Source: Ramlibacter cellulosilyticus
GTDB taxonomy: Bacteria > Pseudomonadota > Gammaproteobacteria > Burkholderiales > Burkholderiaceae_C
Assembly (NCBI RefSeq): GCF_014297465.1
Contig: NZ_JACORT010000014.1
Location: forward strand, 1-64,000
Length of the DNA: 64,000 nucleotides
Reading direction: 5' to 3'
The notes beneath the pieces were generated by a model. That model was not told where the DNA came from. It ran no database searches and saw only the letters and a program-made list of their open reading frames with translations. Both the position numbers and the translations under genes were made by a program. Positions 1 through 7,395 of this stretch are shown piece after piece (the stretch's first letter is position 1; each line of letters begins with the position of its first letter).

Positions 1-1
1 G

Positions 2-103
2 CCGATGCTTGTGATCGGCGCCGTGATGCGCAAGCTCGTCGCCATCGCATACGGCGTCCTGAAGTCGGGCCAACCCTTCAACCCGGCGCTTCACGCCGCT
101 TGA
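2..103 (+). CDS. IS110-family transposase, C-terminal end (cut by window edge)
   Basis: The first 33 codons visible, ending in TGA at 101-103, read as the extreme C-terminus of an IS110-type (DEDD) transposase: the stretch MRKLVAIAYGVLKSGQPF is the usual tail of that family, in which a conserved Arg-Lys-Leu segment is followed by 'Y-G-V-L-K-S-G-x-P-F'. Only this tail is in the window, so I cannot say whether the element is intact. IS110 elements normally lack long terminal inverted repeats, which fits the absence of any obvious terminus after the stop codon. Its neighbour downstream is a short hairpin repeat and then the converging uxaA-like gene. Confidence 0.75.
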   Translation, partial: PMLVIGAVMRKLVAIAYGVLKSGQPFNPALHAA

Positions 104-139
104 CCTGGATAACAGTATCTACGTGTGACGCGCTCCCCG

Positions 140-170
140 GTAGGCTGGGTTGCCCGAAGGGCACCCCAGC
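140..170. repeat. Short hairpin repeat, family R2, copy 1
   Basis: A 31-bp hairpin with arms 144-155 and 159-170 (GCTGGG-N-TGCCC, loop GAA, GGGCA-N-CCCAGC), preceded by GTAG. The same layout, with a single unpaired base at the same place in each arm, recurs inverted at 24372-24402 and 46937-46968. It lies between the converging transposase tail and uxaA-like gene, and could act as a REP-like element or a bidirectional terminator. Confidence 0.7.
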
Positions 171-177
171 AATCCGC

Positions 178-1725
178 TCAGCTCACCACCCCGATGTTCC
201 ACGGAACGAACTCGTGGTCACCCAGGCCCAGCAGTTCGCTCTTGCTGCGCTCGCCCGAAGCGATCTTCAACGTGAGCCGGAAGATCTCTTCCGCCGTCTC
301 GGCCATCGTCTTCGTGCCGTCGAGGATCTCGCCGCAGTTGTAGTCCATGTCTTCGGTCAGCCGCGAGTACATGGGCGTGTTCGTCGCGAGCTTGATCGAG
401 GGCACGGGCTTCGCGCCGAACATGGAGCCCCGCCCCGTCGTGAACAGGATCATGTTCGCGCCGCCGGCGATCTGCCCCGTGGCGGAGCACGGGTCGAAGC
501 CGGGCGTGTCCATGAACACGAAGCCGTTCTGCCGCACCGGCTCCGCGTAGCGGTACACCTCCATGAGGCCCGTGGTGCCGCCCTTCATCGAGGAGCCCAG
601 CGACTTCTCGAAGATGTTGGCCAGGCCGCCCATGTTGTTGCCGGGGCTCACCGCGCCGTTGATCTGCACGTCGCGGCCCGGGGAGTACTCCTCCTTCCAC
701 CAGCGGATGCGCTCGATCAGCTTCCTGCCGACGGCCTCGTTCACGGCGCGGCGCGTCAGCGTGTGCTCCACGCCGTAGATCTCCGGCGTCTCCGACAGGA
801 TGGCCGTGCCGCCGTGCCGCACGAGGATGTCCATCGCGGCACCGAGCGCCGGGTTCGCGGTGATGGAGGAAAAGCCGTCGGAGCCGCCGCACTGCAGGCC
901 GATCTTCAGGTGCTTCGCCGACACCGGGACGCGCACGACGTCGTTCGCGCGCGGCAGCATCTTCTTCACGGCTTCCACGGCGGCTTCGATCGTCTTGCGC
1001 GTGCCGCCGCTTTCCTGCATGACGAAAGTCGCGAGGCGCGGATTCGCTTCCAGCTTCTCCTGCGCCAGCAGCCCGGAGAGCTGGTTGCGCTCGCAGCCGA
1101 GGCCGATGATCAGCACCGCGGCGAAGTTCGGGTGCTTCGCATAGCCGCCGATGGTCCGCCGCAGCAGGTCCATCGGCTCGCCGCTCATCTCCATGCCACA
1201 GCCCAGGCCGTGGGTGAGGCCCACCACGCCGTCGATGTTGCCGAAGGCCGCGAGGCGCTCCTCGGTGAACCACTCCGCCACCTTGTGCACGACGGTCGCC
1301 GAGCAGTTCACGGTGGAGAGGATGCCGATGTAGTTGCGGGTGCCGACCTGGCCGTCCGGGCGCACGTAGCCCAGGAAGGTGGCCTGCTCCTTCTCGGGCA
1401 GCACCGGCGTCTCCACGTAGTCGCGGCCGTACGCGTAGTCGCGGTCGAACTCGCGGAAGCTCACGTTGTGCGAGTGCACGTAGGTGCCCGGCGCGATGTC
1501 CACCGCGGCGAAGCCGATGCAGACGTTGTACTTCAGGATCGCCTCGCCCGCCTGGATCGGGCGCGCGGCGATCTTGTGCCCCGCGGGCACCTGGCTGCGG
1601 CTGGTGAAGCCTTCGCTGGGCACGGGCGTGCCGATGCCCACTTCCGTGCGGGCCACCACGACGTTGTCGTTGGGGTGCAGGCGGATGATGGGTCCGTGGA
1701 CCTTCTTGGCGGAGAGTTCGATCAT
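178..1725 (-). CDS. UxaA-family dehydratase (altronate/galactarate dehydratase-like)
   Basis: A 515-residue protein of the UxaA/GarD family of Fe-dependent sugar-acid dehydratases, which remove water from C6 acids such as altronate or galactarate in the cytoplasm. An N-terminal SAF-like domain spans about residues 1-85; the catalytic part follows, with family motifs HGLGCGMEMSGEP, GLGCERNQ, LQCGGSDGFS and CSATGQIAGGANM carrying the conserved cysteines. Length matches the family (about 495-525). The start lies 10 bases after the stop of the Bug binding-protein gene, so the two are probably co-transcribed. The exact substrate cannot be read from sequence; many paralogues in Burkholderiales act on unknown sugar acids, so I leave the symbol empty. 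Confidence 0.88.
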   Translation of the reverse strand: MIELSAKKVHGPIIRLHPNDNVVVARTEVGIGTPVPSEGFTSRSQVPAGHKIAARPIQAGEAILKYNVCIGFAAVDIAPGTYVHSHNVSFREFDRDYAYGRDYVETPVLPEKEQATFLGYVRPDGQVGTRNYIGILSTVNCSATVVHKVAEWFTEERLAAFGNIDGVVGLTHGLGCGMEMSGEPMDLLRRTIGGYAKHPNFAAVLIIGLGCERNQLSGLLAQEKLEANPRLATFVMQESGGTRKTIEAAVEAVKKMLPRANDVVRVPVSAKHLKIGLQCGGSDGFSSITANPALGAAMDILVRHGGTAILSETPEIYGVEHTLTRRAVNEAVGRKLIERIRWWKEEYSPGRDVQINGAVSPGNNMGGLANIFEKSLGSSMKGGTTGLMEVYRYAEPVRQNGFVFMDTPGFDPCSATGQIAGGANMILFTTGRGSMFGAKPVPSIKLATNTPMYSRLTEDMDYNCGEILDGTKTMAETAEEIFRLTLKIASGERSKSELLGLGDHEFVPWNIGVVS

Positions 1726-1735
1726 GGTGTCGGTG

Positions 1736-2710
1736 TCAATCGGCGCGGATGTGCGCGGCCTGGATCAGCCTGGCCATGCGCGGGACCTGCGCCTTCATCA
1801 GGTCGGTGAATTGCTGGCTGCTGCTGGCCACGATGGTGAAGCCCTGGTCCGTCACCTTGCCGGAAAGCTCCTTCGACTTCAAGGCCGCGACGGCCTCGGA
1901 CTCGAGCTTCTTCACGACGTCGGCGGGCGTGCCGGCGGGCGCGAACAGGCCGTACCAGGTCAGCACCTCGAAGTCGGCCAGCCTGGCCGACTCGGCGATG
2001 GTGGGGACGTCGGGGAACGCGGGATGGCGCTTCAGGCTCGTGACCGCGATCGCGCGCAGCTTGCCGGACTGGATGTACTGCGTCACGGCCGGCACGTTGG
2101 AGAACAGCACGGGCACCTGGCCGCCGACCGCGTCGGTCAGCGCCGGCGCTTCGCCCTTGTACGGGATGTGCGTGATGTCGAGGCCCAGCCCCGTCTTGAA
2201 CAGCTCGCCGGCCACGTGCTGGGGGCCGCCGGCCCCGGCGGAGGCGTACGAGAGGCCGCCCTTCTTCGCCAGCGCGATCAGTTCCTGCATGTTCTTCGCC
2301 GGCACGCTGGTGTGCACGGCCAGGATCATGGGCATGGACACCAGCATCGAGACGGGCGTGAAGTCCTTCAGCGGGTCGAACGGCAGCTTGGCGTAGATGG
2401 CGGGCGCCACCAGCATGGTGGACTGGGAGCCGAGGAACAGGGTGTAGCCGTCGGCCGGCGCCCTGGCCACGAACGTGGCGGCGATGGTGCCCGTCGCGCC
2501 GGGCTTGTTCTCGACGACGAAGGACTGGCCCGTCTGCACGCCCATCTGGGTGCCCACGAGGCGGGCGATGATGTCCGCGCCGCCACCGGCGGCGAAGCCG
2601 ACCGCCACCTTCACGGGCTTGTCGGGGAAGCCGGCGGCGCGCACGGGCAGCGTGGCAGTGGCGAGGGCGGCAGCGGCGGCACCGAGGGCAGTGCGGCGGG
2701 AAATCGTCAT
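1736..2710 (-). CDS. Bug/TctC-family periplasmic substrate-binding protein
   Basis: A 324-residue extracytoplasmic solute receptor of the tripartite tricarboxylate (Bug) type, a family greatly expanded in Burkholderiales. The ATG at 2710 gives a signal sequence with SRRTALG followed by a hydrophobic Ala-rich stretch and an AXA-like cleavage site, which looks Tat-like; longer open frames upstream lack these features. Family motifs include FPDKPVKVAVGFAAGGGADI near the mature N-terminus, GATGTIAATFVARAPADGYT and HIPYKGEAPALTDAVGGQV. No TctA/TctB membrane genes are adjacent, as is usual for orphan Bug proteins. The neighbouring UxaA-like gene suggests a sugar-acid or carboxylate ligand; this is inference. 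Confidence 0.9.
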   Translation of the reverse strand: MTISRRTALGAAAAALATATLPVRAAGFPDKPVKVAVGFAAGGGADIIARLVGTQMGVQTGQSFVVENKPGATGTIAATFVARAPADGYTLFLGSQSTMLVAPAIYAKLPFDPLKDFTPVSMLVSMPMILAVHTSVPAKNMQELIALAKKGGLSYASAGAGGPQHVAGELFKTGLGLDITHIPYKGEAPALTDAVGGQVPVLFSNVPAVTQYIQSGKLRAIAVTSLKRHPAFPDVPTIAESARLADFEVLTWYGLFAPAGTPADVVKKLESEAVAALKSKELSGKVTDQGFTIVASSSQQFTDLMKAQVPRMARLIQAAHIRAD

Positions 2711-2816
2711 GGGGTCTCCGTGTCCTGTTCTGGAATGCGCCCGCATCTTGGACCGCCGCGCCGGCGCGAACCACGGGGCGGCGCCACATTCAATCGATAA
2801 TGAAGTTTTGTTCCGG
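2711..2816. promoter_or_regulatory. Divergent intergenic region with a possible LysR operator
   Basis: The 106-bp gap between the divergent Bug gene and the LysR gene contains an interrupted palindrome TTCA-N8-TGAA at 2789-2804, within an AT-richer stretch just before the LysR start. LysR regulators commonly bind such a site in the shared promoter and control both directions. The assignment rests on position and symmetry only. Confidence 0.4.
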
Positions 2817-3674
2817 ATGGACACGCAGTTCCTGCAAAGCTTCGTGATGGTGGTCGACTGCGGCTCGATGGCCGAGGCCGCACGCCGCCTCGACCTCACC
2901 CCCGCGGCGGTGGCCGCCCGCGTGAAGTCGCTGGAGGAAGCGATGGGGACGGCCCTCGTGCGCCGCGCCGGCCGGACCGTGAAGGCCACCGAGGCCGGCC
3001 TGCGCATCCTGACGCACGCCCGGGCCGTGCTGCGCGACGTGCGCAACCTGCAGGCGCTCGCGAACGACGACGCGCCGCTGGGCGAATGGCGGCTGGGCGT
3101 CTCGGCGTCCGCGCTCACCGGCCTGCTGCCGCCGCTGCTGCGCGGCCTGTACCGCAAGCATCCCAAGCTCGCCGTCTACATGGAGCCGGGCAACTCGGGC
3201 CAGCTGTACCAGCGCGTCACGGGCGGCATGCTGGACGCGGCCATCATCGTCGAGCCCCAGTTCACGCTGCCCAAGTCCTGCGGCTGGCAGGCGCTGGCCG
3301 AGGAACCGCTTTGCCTGCTGGCGCCGCGCTCGCTGGCGGGCCGCGACCCGCTGGACCTGCTCGCGAGCGAGCCCTTCATCCGCTACGACCGCAGCATGTG
3401 GGGCGGCCGCATGGCCGACGCGTGGCTGCGCGAGCACCAGATCCAGCCGCAGGAGCGCATCGAGATCGATGCCCTCAATGCCATCGCCGTGTTCGTGGAC
3501 CAGGGCCTGGGCGTCGCGCTGGTCCCGGACTGGACGCCGCCCTGGCCCGAAGGCCTGCAGGTGGCGCGCATCCCGCTGCCGCCCCCGGTGCCGGTGCGGC
3601 GCATGGGCCTCGTCTGGACCGAGGGCCCGAAGGCGGCGCTCGCGCGTGCATTGCTCGCGCAAGCGCAGGCCTGA
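2817..3674 (+). CDS. LysR-family transcriptional regulator
   Basis: A 285-residue LysR-type regulator. The ATG at 2817 starts the usual winged helix-turn-helix (residues about 1-60, with SMAEAARRLDLTPAAVAARV as the recognition region); upstream in-frame sequence is non-homologous. The remainder is the periplasmic-binding-protein-like co-inducer domain, including the DALNAIAVFVDQGLGVALVP segment near the end. It is transcribed divergently from the Bug/UxaA pair and is the obvious candidate to regulate it, responding to a substrate or intermediate of that pathway. The family is certain, the effector unknown. Confidence 0.92.
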   Translation: MDTQFLQSFVMVVDCGSMAEAARRLDLTPAAVAARVKSLEEAMGTALVRRAGRTVKATEAGLRILTHARAVLRDVRNLQALANDDAPLGEWRLGVSASALTGLLPPLLRGLYRKHPKLAVYMEPGNSGQLYQRVTGGMLDAAIIVEPQFTLPKSCGWQALAEEPLCLLAPRSLAGRDPLDLLASEPFIRYDRSMWGGRMADAWLREHQIQPQERIEIDALNAIAVFVDQGLGVALVPDWTPPWPEGLQVARIPLPPPVPVRRMGLVWTEGPKAALARALLAQAQA

Positions 3675-3799
3675 AACCAACACCTCGGGGAGATGGCGGG
3701 GAATTCACCCTCTGTTCCGCCCTTTGGCCGGCGCGGGCCCGGCGACAATCGGGGCTCACCCGGCCGCACGTGGCCACGAACAATCGAGAGGAAGAGGGA

Positions 3800-4276
3800 A
3801 TGAACCGCAAGCAATCCATCCGCCTGGTCCTGGCGCTCGCCGCCGCGGCCGTTGCCGGCGCCACCTGGGCCAGCAACGAAGCCGCCACCGCTCCCGAAGC
3901 GATCGCGATGGTGAAGAAGGGCGTCGCCTACATCAAGGCGAACGGCAAGGACAAGGGCTTCGCCGAGATCACGAACCGCGACAGCAAGGAATTCCACGAC
4001 CGCGACCTGTACCTGGCCGTGCACAAGCTCGATGGCACCGCCGTGGCGCACGGCACCAACGAGAAGATGGTCGGCAAGAACTTCATGGAAATGAAGGACA
4101 TCGACGGCAAGGAGTACATCAAGGAGCGCGTCGAACTGGCGAAGACCAAGAGCACCTTCTGGACGGACTACAAGTTCAACAACCCCGTCACCAAGAAGAT
4201 CGAGCCCAAGACCGCGTACTGCGAGCGCCTGCCCGGCGAGGACTACGTGGTCTGCGGCGGCATCTACAAGAAATAA
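3800..4276 (+). CDS. Secreted single cache-domain protein
   Basis: A 158-residue protein with a signal peptide (residues 1 to about 22, cleavage near TWA-SN) and one small cache-type sensor domain (PEAIAMVKKGVAYIKANGK, LYLAVHKLDGTAVAHG, EKMVGKNFMEMKDIDGKEY, CGGIYKK). Cache domains normally bind small ligands outside the membrane, often attached to chemoreceptors or kinases; here no signalling domain is fused, so it is a free periplasmic version. A good ribosome site (GAGGAAGAGGG) sits before the ATG. It stands alone between the LysR gene and flhC. Function is not known; a binding or sensory accessory role is inferred. Confidence 0.8.
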   Translation: MNRKQSIRLVLALAAAAVAGATWASNEAATAPEAIAMVKKGVAYIKANGKDKGFAEITNRDSKEFHDRDLYLAVHKLDGTAVAHGTNEKMVGKNFMEMKDIDGKEYIKERVELAKTKSTFWTDYKFNNPVTKKIEPKTAYCERLPGEDYVVCGGIYKK

Positions 4277-4341
4277 GTTCTTGCCCGCCTGGCGGGACCG
4301 CCGGCCGGCGGATGGCCGCGCGCAGTCCTTGCTGACACAAT

Positions 4342-4360
4342 CCCTTCCGTCACGGAAGGG
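4342..4360 (+). promoter_or_regulatory. Hairpin covering the flhC ribosome-binding site
   Basis: A perfect 8-bp stem (4342-4349 with 4353-4360, loop TCA) ends 3 bases before the flhC ATG and pairs the GGAAGGG that would serve as Shine-Dalgarno. If it forms in the mRNA it would hide the ribosome site and let translation of flhC be switched by a protein, an sRNA or temperature. Upstream, TTGCTGACACAAT at 4329-4341 could contain the promoter -10 region. Confidence 0.45.
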
Positions 4361-4363
4361 GTC

Positions 4364-4912
4364 ATGGCCGGCAAGAGTGTCCTGCAGGAAGCACGCGATG
4401 TGCAGCGCGCCATCGAGCTGATCGAGCTCGGGGCGCGCCTGCAGTTCATCGAGGCGGAAGTGAGCCTCAGCCGCGAGCGGCTGCTGCGCCTGTACAAGGA
4501 AGTGAAGGGCAGCTCGCCCCCGAAGGGCCTGCTGCCCTTTTCCGTGGACTGGTACATGACCTGGATGGCCAACATCCACGCGTCCATGTTCTACAACATC
4601 TACCTGCAGATGCTGGAGCACGCCGGCGAGGACCGGCTGGAAGCCTTGATCAAGGCCTTCCGCCTCTACCAGGACCAGGCCCGCCTGCAGGGCGACGACC
4701 CGGTCCTGGACTTCACGCGCGCCGCGACCCTGGTGAAGTTCTTCGGCGGCGGCATGCTCGATCTCGCGACGTGCACGCGCTGCACCGGCCGCTTCGTCAC
4801 GCATGCGCACGAGAACCGTTCCGGGTACGTCTGCGTGCTGTGCCGGCCGCCTTCGCGCGCGGGCAAGAAGAAGCGCGGCGCCGGCGAACCCGAGCCCGGC
4901 GAAGCGGCGTAG
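4364..4912 (+). CDS. flhC: FlhC, flagellar master transcriptional regulator subunit
   Basis: A 182-residue FlhC. The protein forms the FlhD4C2 complex that activates class II flagellar promoters with sigma-70. All four zinc cysteines are present at C137, C140, C157 and C160 (CTRC and CVLC), and the helical core (RDVQRAIELIELGARLQFIE, LPFSVDWYMTWMANIHAS) is canonical. The C-terminus after residue 165 is a basic, low-complexity tail. The partner flhD lies downstream, not upstream as in enteric flhDC. No other flagellar genes occur in this window, so the regulon must be elsewhere. Confidence 0.95.
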   Translation: MAGKSVLQEARDVQRAIELIELGARLQFIEAEVSLSRERLLRLYKEVKGSSPPKGLLPFSVDWYMTWMANIHASMFYNIYLQMLEHAGEDRLEALIKAFRLYQDQARLQGDDPVLDFTRAATLVKFFGGGMLDLATCTRCTGRFVTHAHENRSGYVCVLCRPPSRAGKKKRGAGEPEPGEAA

Positions 4913-5054
4913 CGCGCCGTTCGTACCCGGGCGGGCACCGTCCGTCCTTTGGAACCACGGCTTTGCGGAGATTCCTCACGCCCGGCGCGCGAAGGGGGTG
5001 ACGTGCGTCCCGGCGCGTAACACAATGTCACAAAGAACGTTGCGGAGCACCGGC

Positions 5055-5375
5055 ATGGCCAACACCGACACCAGCAAGGAAATCGCCGACCTGAATCTCA
5101 CGTACATGCTTCTCGCGCAGAAGCTGCTGCGCGAGGACAAGGCTGCCGCGATGGTGCGCCTCGGCATCGGCAACGAACTCGCGGACCTGCTGGCCGGCAT
5201 GTCGCTGGCGGAGACGATCCGCATCGCGAGCACCAACTTCATGCTCTGCGCATTCCGCCTGGACGAAGCGTCGGTGGTCAAGAGCGTGACGCAGGCCGAG
5301 CGCGCGCCCGCGTTGCAGCAGGCCCACCTCTCGATCCTGCTCGCCGGGGCGCGCCCGCAGGCGCGCGCGGCCTGA
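5055..5375 (+). CDS. flhD: FlhD, flagellar master transcriptional regulator subunit
   Basis: A 106-residue FlhD (family about 105-120). The core EIADLNLTYMLLAQKLLRED, MVRLGIGNELADLLAGMSLA and IRIASTNFMLCAFR matches the FlhD fold that dimerises and binds DNA together with FlhC. I chose the ATG at 5055 because it gives the usual short N-terminus; an in-frame ATG at 5025 would add 10 residues. There is a 142-bp gap after flhC, with TAACACAAT at 5019-5027 that could be a separate promoter. A triple terminator follows the stop codon directly. Confidence 0.93.
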   Translation: MANTDTSKEIADLNLTYMLLAQKLLREDKAAAMVRLGIGNELADLLAGMSLAETIRIASTNFMLCAFRLDEASVVKSVTQAERAPALQQAHLSILLAGARPQARAA

Positions 5376-5456
5376 GCCCCGCGAGGGGCTCTTTCCTGGA
5401 TCGCCCCGCGAGGGGCTCTTTCCCGGATCGCCCCGCGCGGGGCTCCTTCCCGGACC
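5376..5456 (+). terminator. Three tandem 27-bp terminator hairpins
   Basis: Directly after the flhD stop there are three head-to-tail 27-bp units (5376-5402, 5403-5429, 5430-5456). Each has a GC-rich hairpin (GCCCC-GCGA-GGGGC or a close variant) followed by CTTTCC. Units 1 and 2 differ by one base; unit 3 has three changes. They probably form a strong multi-hairpin terminator for flhC-flhD and also lie at the 3' end of the converging small gene. Confidence 0.7.
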
Positions 5457-5462
5457 TTCCGC

Positions 5463-5855
5463 TCAGGGTTCCTGGCGGATCACGTCGCGCACGGCGAAGC
5501 GCACTTCCTTCAGCAGCGCGGCGCTGCCGCTGGTGGTGCCGTAGCTCGTGTTGTGCGCCACCATGGCCCAGCGTTGCTGCTCGCCGTCGGTGACCAGCTT
5601 CTCGATCGTCGTGCGGATCGTGTAGACGTGGCGCTTGCCGTTGCCGTCGGGCGTGCAGTGCACCTCGGCGCGCACCGCCATGTCCTTGGGCAGGCGCAGT
5701 CCCGTGTCCTTGCCGACCTTGGCCACGATCCCGGCAATGTCGTCCGCCTTCACCAGGCGGCAGTCCAGGTCCTGCAGCACCGTCGTGGCGGGTGCCGCGT
5801 GCGCGGCGGCCGCGGCCAGCGCGCCGGCCACCAGCATCGAAATCCTCTTCCCCAT
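5463..5855 (-). CDS. Small secreted protein of unknown function
   Basis: A 130-residue protein with a clear Sec signal peptide (MGKRISMLVAGALAAAAAHA, cleavage after AHA) and a soluble mature part with two cysteines (DLDCRLVK and EVHCTPDG) that could form a disulfide. I do not recognise a named family. The ATG at 5855 is preceded by a purine-rich ribosome site (GAGAGGG). It is divergent from the di-heme cytochrome gene across a 172-bp gap and converges on flhD through the triple terminator. A periplasmic role is the only inference supported. Confidence 0.75.
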   Translation of the reverse strand: MGKRISMLVAGALAAAAAHAAPATTVLQDLDCRLVKADDIAGIVAKVGKDTGLRLPKDMAVRAEVHCTPDGNGKRHVYTIRTTIEKLVTDGEQQRWAMVAHNTSYGTTSGSAALLKEVRFAVRDVIRQEP

Positions 5856-6027
5856 GACGACCCTCTCTTCCTTGTTGGAGTGCAGGGATCGTAGGAGCGA
5901 AGCCCCGGAGGCAATGGGTCGAACAAAGGTGGATTTCCCCCTCCTTTGTCCAGGGTCGTCGTCACGCGCGCGCGGCTCGCGGCGTCTATCCGCGCATCCC
6001 GCCGCGGTGGCGGGAGGGAGCCCTTCC

Positions 6028-7215
6028 ATGCGCGCGCGTTTCCTCGTCCTCGCCCCGGCGCTGCTGCTGGCCGGCTGCGGCGGGAGCAATTCCTCGATCG
6101 ACCTCCTGCCGGCGGACCTCGTCGCGTCGGGGCGCCAGATCTTCCGCCACGACACCTTCGGCGACGAGGCTTTCTGGACCGACCAGTTGCGGATGCACGA
6201 GCCGATCGGCACCGCGGTGAGCCCGCGCAAGGCGCTGGAAGTCGGACTGAAGGTCGATGCCGAGGCGCTGCCTGCCTCGGTGGTCGAAGGCATCCGCAGC
6301 GGCAAGGTGAACCTCGACGATCCCGCAACGACCGTCGCCCTGCTCAAGCTCGACGCCGTAGTCGGCGTGAAAGGCGTGGTCGAGACGGTGGCCGGCGTCG
6401 ACCGGCTGGCCCGCGTCGGCATCACGTGCGCCCTGTGCCACTCCACCGTCGACAACAGCTTCGCGCCCGGCATTGGCAAGCGGCTGGACGGCTGGCCCAA
6501 CCGCGACCTGAACCCGGGCGCGATCATCGCGCTGTCGCCGGCGCTCGACGCGCAGAAGAAGGCGGTCTACAACAGCTGGGGCAAGGGCATGTACGACCCG
6601 CGCTTCAACCAGGACGGCCTGAGCAAGCCGGTGGTGATCCCGCCCGCGTACGGGCTGGCCGGCGTCGAGAAGATCACCTTCACGGGCGATGGCGACGACA
6701 TCGCCTACTGGAACCGCTACGTGTCCGTGACCCAGATGGGCGCGCAGGGCAGCTTCCACGATCCGCGCACCGGCGTGTCCGTCACGCACGGCACGCAGGA
6801 TCTGGTGAGTTCCAAGCTGCCGGCGCTGCAGGCCTACCAGATGTCGATCGCGGCGCCGCGGCCGCCCGCCGGCTCCTTCGACGCCGTCGCCGCCGAACGC
6901 GGTCGCCTGGTCTTCCAGCGCGCGAACAGCTGCGCGACCTGCCACTCGGGCGCCACGTTCACGGACGCCAACCAGCGCCTGCACCCGGGCGCGGATTCGA
7001 TGGCCGAACCCGAGCAACCAAGCTATGCCGCGCGCTCGGCGACGAAGATGTACCGCACGAGCCCCTTGCGCGGCGTGTGGCAGCACGCGCCCTACTTCCA
7101 TGACGGCTCCGCGGCCACGCCCGAAGCGGTCGTCGAAACCTACAACCGCAGGCGCGCCATGGGCCTGACCGAGCAGGAAGTCCGCGACGTGGCGCAGTAC
7201 CTGCGTTCCCTCTAG
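6028..7215 (+). CDS. Di-heme cytochrome c peroxidase-like lipoprotein
   Basis: A 395-residue exported protein. A lipobox (LLAGCGG, Cys17) marks it as a lipoprotein anchored in the periplasm. Two c-type heme sites are visible, C134-x2-C137-H138 and C302-x2-C305-H306, the second within a cytochrome c domain (RGRLVFQRANSCATCHSGA). The motif PYFHDGSAATPEAVVETYNR is typical of the bacterial CcpA/MauG peroxidase superfamily. The unusually long stretch before the first heme and the lipobox set it apart from classical CcpA, so the substrate may not be hydrogen peroxide. The GGGAGGGAG upstream of the ATG at 6028 supports this start. It stands alone. Confidence 0.85.
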   Translation: MRARFLVLAPALLLAGCGGSNSSIDLLPADLVASGRQIFRHDTFGDEAFWTDQLRMHEPIGTAVSPRKALEVGLKVDAEALPASVVEGIRSGKVNLDDPATTVALLKLDAVVGVKGVVETVAGVDRLARVGITCALCHSTVDNSFAPGIGKRLDGWPNRDLNPGAIIALSPALDAQKKAVYNSWGKGMYDPRFNQDGLSKPVVIPPAYGLAGVEKITFTGDGDDIAYWNRYVSVTQMGAQGSFHDPRTGVSVTHGTQDLVSSKLPALQAYQMSIAAPRPPAGSFDAVAAERGRLVFQRANSCATCHSGATFTDANQRLHPGADSMAEPEQPSYAARSATKMYRTSPLRGVWQHAPYFHDGSAATPEAVVETYNRRRAMGLTEQEVRDVAQYLRSL

Positions 7216-7395
7216 CCGGCGACGGGCGCGCTGCGCCGCAACATGCCGCGCGGCGCGCTTGCGCGGCCGTGCGCCTGCGCGACACCCGTGCGGGAAAACA
7301 CCATGCGGCCCGCCGGGCGATGCGTGGAAGCATGCACACCTCCTTCGCAAGGCCGAGGTCAGCAAGTGCAGGTCTCCCCGGAAGCGCGCACGACG

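Noticed and set aside
1-103. Intact insertion sequence at the left edge
   Set aside because: Only the last 33 codons of the transposase are visible, so integrity, ends and target cannot be judged.
2796-2801. GATAAT as a -10 box for the LysR gene
   Set aside because: It would leave fewer than 10 bases of leader and lacks a matching -35; kept only as part of the divergent control region.
7243-7395. Extended N-terminus for the first LivG-like ATPase
   Set aside because: In-frame starts exist, but the added residues are Arg/Ala/Pro/Cys-rich and unlike the family; the ATG at 7396 aligns with LivG proteins.
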